From Trichinella spiralis (lineage: Eukaryota > Nematoda > Enoplea > Trichinellida > Trichinellidae), in contig CM012953.1 in the NCBI GenBank assembly GCA_000181795.3, forward strand, positions 1,152,542 to 1,216,541: DNA of 64,000 nt, in the 5' to 3' direction. Shown piece by piece: positions 61,901 to 64,000 of this stretch. The position numbers and the translations under genes are program-made. The first letter of the stretch is position 1. Each line of letters opens with the position of its first letter. The notes under the pieces are model-generated. The model worked only from the letters and a program-made list of their open reading frames with translations. It was not told where the DNA came from and ran no database searches.

Positions 61901-63325
61901 ATTTTCAACAAGGTGTGCATGAACACAACGGAATTGCTTTGCACGTTAGTTGCCGGCAGCATGAGAAAGTGTTCGTGTTGAACACTTTCGATGAGGGATC
62001 TTGGAAAAAAGAAACTCGTTTCAAGTCTCCCCTCAAAGTCGGCGAACCATTCGATTTGCGTATTCGAGCTCATGATGATCGCTTCGAGGTTGCATCCTTT
62101 ATTACTGAACAGAAATTTGTATTAGCATTATGGATTTTTTCTGTTTTATAGATGTTTGCTAATCACAAACACGTCGGTGATTATAAACACATGCAGCCTC
62201 TGACATCCATAAATCATCTGTTGATTACTGGAACGTGCGAACTGCATTCCGTTTTGTGGGAAGGAAATTATTATGTAAATATATTTGAATTCATTTGAAA
62301 ACATGACGTGCTTTTTTTTAATTAACTAACTTCAGTTAGATTTTTAATCTAACATTTTATTTAAAAAAAGAAAAATTTTAATTTATTTTTTATAAATAAT
62401 GTATATTAAATGTAAGAGAAGTAAGAAAAAAAAATTATATATATATATTTTTTTATAGTAATAATTACTGTTTCAGTGAACAGTATAGTAAGCGAATGAT
62501 TACTCTGATTTTACTAATTTTATATGGATATAAATATATGATCGGTTGAAGAACATTTAATCAATCGCTAAATAAATCAAAATATTATTATTGTTAGCCA
62601 AAGCCATACGAATGCAGATTGGATGGTTTTAAACCTGGCAGGCGACTCTTTGTCAGCGGCGTTCCGGCTGATGGTGCAAAAAAGTTTAGCATCAATTTGT
62701 GTTCCGGCACAGATATTGCTTTTCATTTTAATCCTCGTTTCAATGAAAAAGTAAACAGTATTCTGTCTTGTTCTTAAAAACTATTTATACTATTTCTTTC
62801 AATTAATTAATTCAATTAAGCAATCAAGAAATTTTAACATTCAAACTTGACAATGCTGTTGATTGTATCTGAATAATTTAATTGTATCTGAATTACCGAT
62901 TTTAGAAAGTCGTTAGAAATGCTATGGTGAATGGTAGCTGGGGAAATGAAGAACGTAACGGTGACTTTCCATTCGACAAGAAGAAAAATTTCGATATACT
63001 TTTTGTCTGCGAAACACAAGCTATTCAAGTAAGCCAATATATCCTAATTTAAAAATGATTTATAATTAATTACAAGCTTTCAAATTATCACTTATTTTAT
63101 AGAGAGTTTTTGATGTCAAAAAAATATCATATGCTCAGTGAATAAATAAAAATATATGTCATAAATAATAATAATAATAATAGTGTTTCTAATGTATTTT
63201 TTCAATTTTAGGTATATGTGAACAACATGGAATTTACAAATTTTGTTCATCGTGTAGCGCCAGAAAAAATTGACTCTTTAAAAATTGAAGGAGATCTGGA
63301 ACTGCAGTTGATTCATTTAGAATGA
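58973..63325 (+). CDS. Tandem-repeat galectin (LEC-1-like)
   Basis: Beta-galactoside-binding lectin with two carbohydrate-recognition domains, like C. elegans LEC-1. Seven exons (58973-59002, 60872-60954, 61890-62088, 62152-62274, 62598-62750, 62906-63028, 63212-63325) give 274 residues; LEC-1 has 279. Domain 1 spans ~11-145 and domain 2 ~146-274. Domain 2 keeps the sugar-binding set FHFNPRF, then RNAMVNGSWGNEER. In domain 1 the HxNPR part reads HVSCR, while VLNTF, W and ETR remain, so its binding is probably weaker or altered. There is no signal peptide, as usual for galectins, which are exported by a non-classical route. The first exon is only ten codons and lies 1.9 kb upstream; its ATG is three bases after a TTTGCACAG acceptor. 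It is the least certain exon. Poly(A) signal at 63511-63516. Confidence 0.92.
59003..60871 (+). other. Long first intron of the galectin gene
   Basis: A 1.87 kb intron. The stretches 59650-59980 and 60330-60480 are less AT-rich than the rest and might hold regulatory sites or an alternative first exon: an acceptor-like CTCACAG at ~60345 is followed by 18 open codons and a stop. No reliable coding exon. Confidence 0.4.
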
Positions 63326-64000
63326 TTTATGTGGCGGAAAATGTTTTGCTTCATTTATTTAAATATTGCTTACTTTAGATGGCAGTATCTTTTAGAATGA
63401 TTTCAATAATAATATGGGAATTGGAATTTCTCGAAATTTCTTTTAAACTATTGAAATGTGTAACATTTGTGAATCATCAATTTTGTGATTAAATATTTAA
63501 GAAAAAAGGTAATAAAAGCACTTATATACATCACATTTGTTTATGAATGTAAATTCTTCAAATATAACTGCTGGAGAAAAGTTCTAGTCATCTTCGAGCA
63601 GTTCTACTTGCAAATACTGTGTCACTGTCGTATGCGTGATAAAAAGTATCACAAAATTATTTAAATAGTATATAATTGCATTGCATTTTCAAAATGAAAT
63701 ATGAATGTATAAATACGATTTATGACAGCAATGGAATTTTGATGAGAAGCTTCACCTTTTTATTTAAATAATAATTTTTAACACTTGAACATGAGAAATG
63801 ATGATATCGAAATTAGTTTTGATGAGACGTGCCAACAAAGTTTGAATCACTGTGAAATGGAAAAACCACTTTCAAGCCTTTGATCAAACTTCGATCTTCA
63901 AAAAAACGAATAACAGGATAAAGTGGTATTATGATAATTTGACCAAGCCAGACAAAAGAAATCCAGTCAGCCGTATACTTTGATATGTAAATGTATACAA
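63326..64000. other. Galectin 3' end and right edge of window
   Basis: 3' UTR with AATAAA at 63511-63516, then AT-rich sequence with no coding stretch seen up to the window edge. Confidence 0.6.

Overview
The window looks like a piece of nematode chromosome. It is AT-rich. Its genes are cut by many small introns (about 50-90 bases), with some introns of 0.7-1.9 kb. All introns I placed obey GT-AG. The gene content points the same way: a patched-related (PTR) protein, a RUN/TBC protein of the TBC-8 type, a possible MOLO-1-like TPM-domain membrane protein, an FMRFamide-like neuropeptide precursor and a two-domain galectin. Several start codons sit a few bases after a pyrimidine-AG acceptor, as expected with spliced leaders or short non-coding first exons. 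I cannot fix the clade. Every exon chain was read by eye and checked for reading frame; none is backed by transcripts.

1-14 kb holds basal cell machinery: TFIIB (+), a PTR membrane protein (+), MAK16 (-) and DCAF13/SOF1 (+). MAK16 and DCAF13 are both ribosome-biogenesis factors. They are divergent and share a 0.7 kb intergenic region. The same short inverted repeat lies upstream of TFIIB and in that shared region.

14-33 kb holds signalling and traffic genes: an RSKR-like AGC kinase (+) with a myristoylation start and a TATA-box promoter, a TBC-8/SGSM RabGAP (+), and exportin-7 (-, 27 exons). The last two converge with only 167 bases between stop codons. A decayed piggyBac-type transposase fragment lies antisense in a long intron of the RabGAP gene.

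33-47 kb is gene-poor. It holds a small unrecognised three-exon gene (+), an intronless single-pass membrane protein (+), an FMRFamide-like peptide precursor (-) with two copies of APGLMRFG, and a small secreted protein (+) with a furin-like site.

47-57 kb holds two tandem SLC7-type (LAT light chain) amino-acid transporters (-). Each has 13 exons with matching intron positions and phases, a clear tandem duplication.

58-63.4 kb holds a two-domain galectin (+) in which the first sugar-binding domain has lost the NPR motif and the second keeps it. The rest is AT-rich intergenic DNA with microsatellites. I saw no bacterial-type operons, CRISPR arrays, tRNA or rRNA genes.
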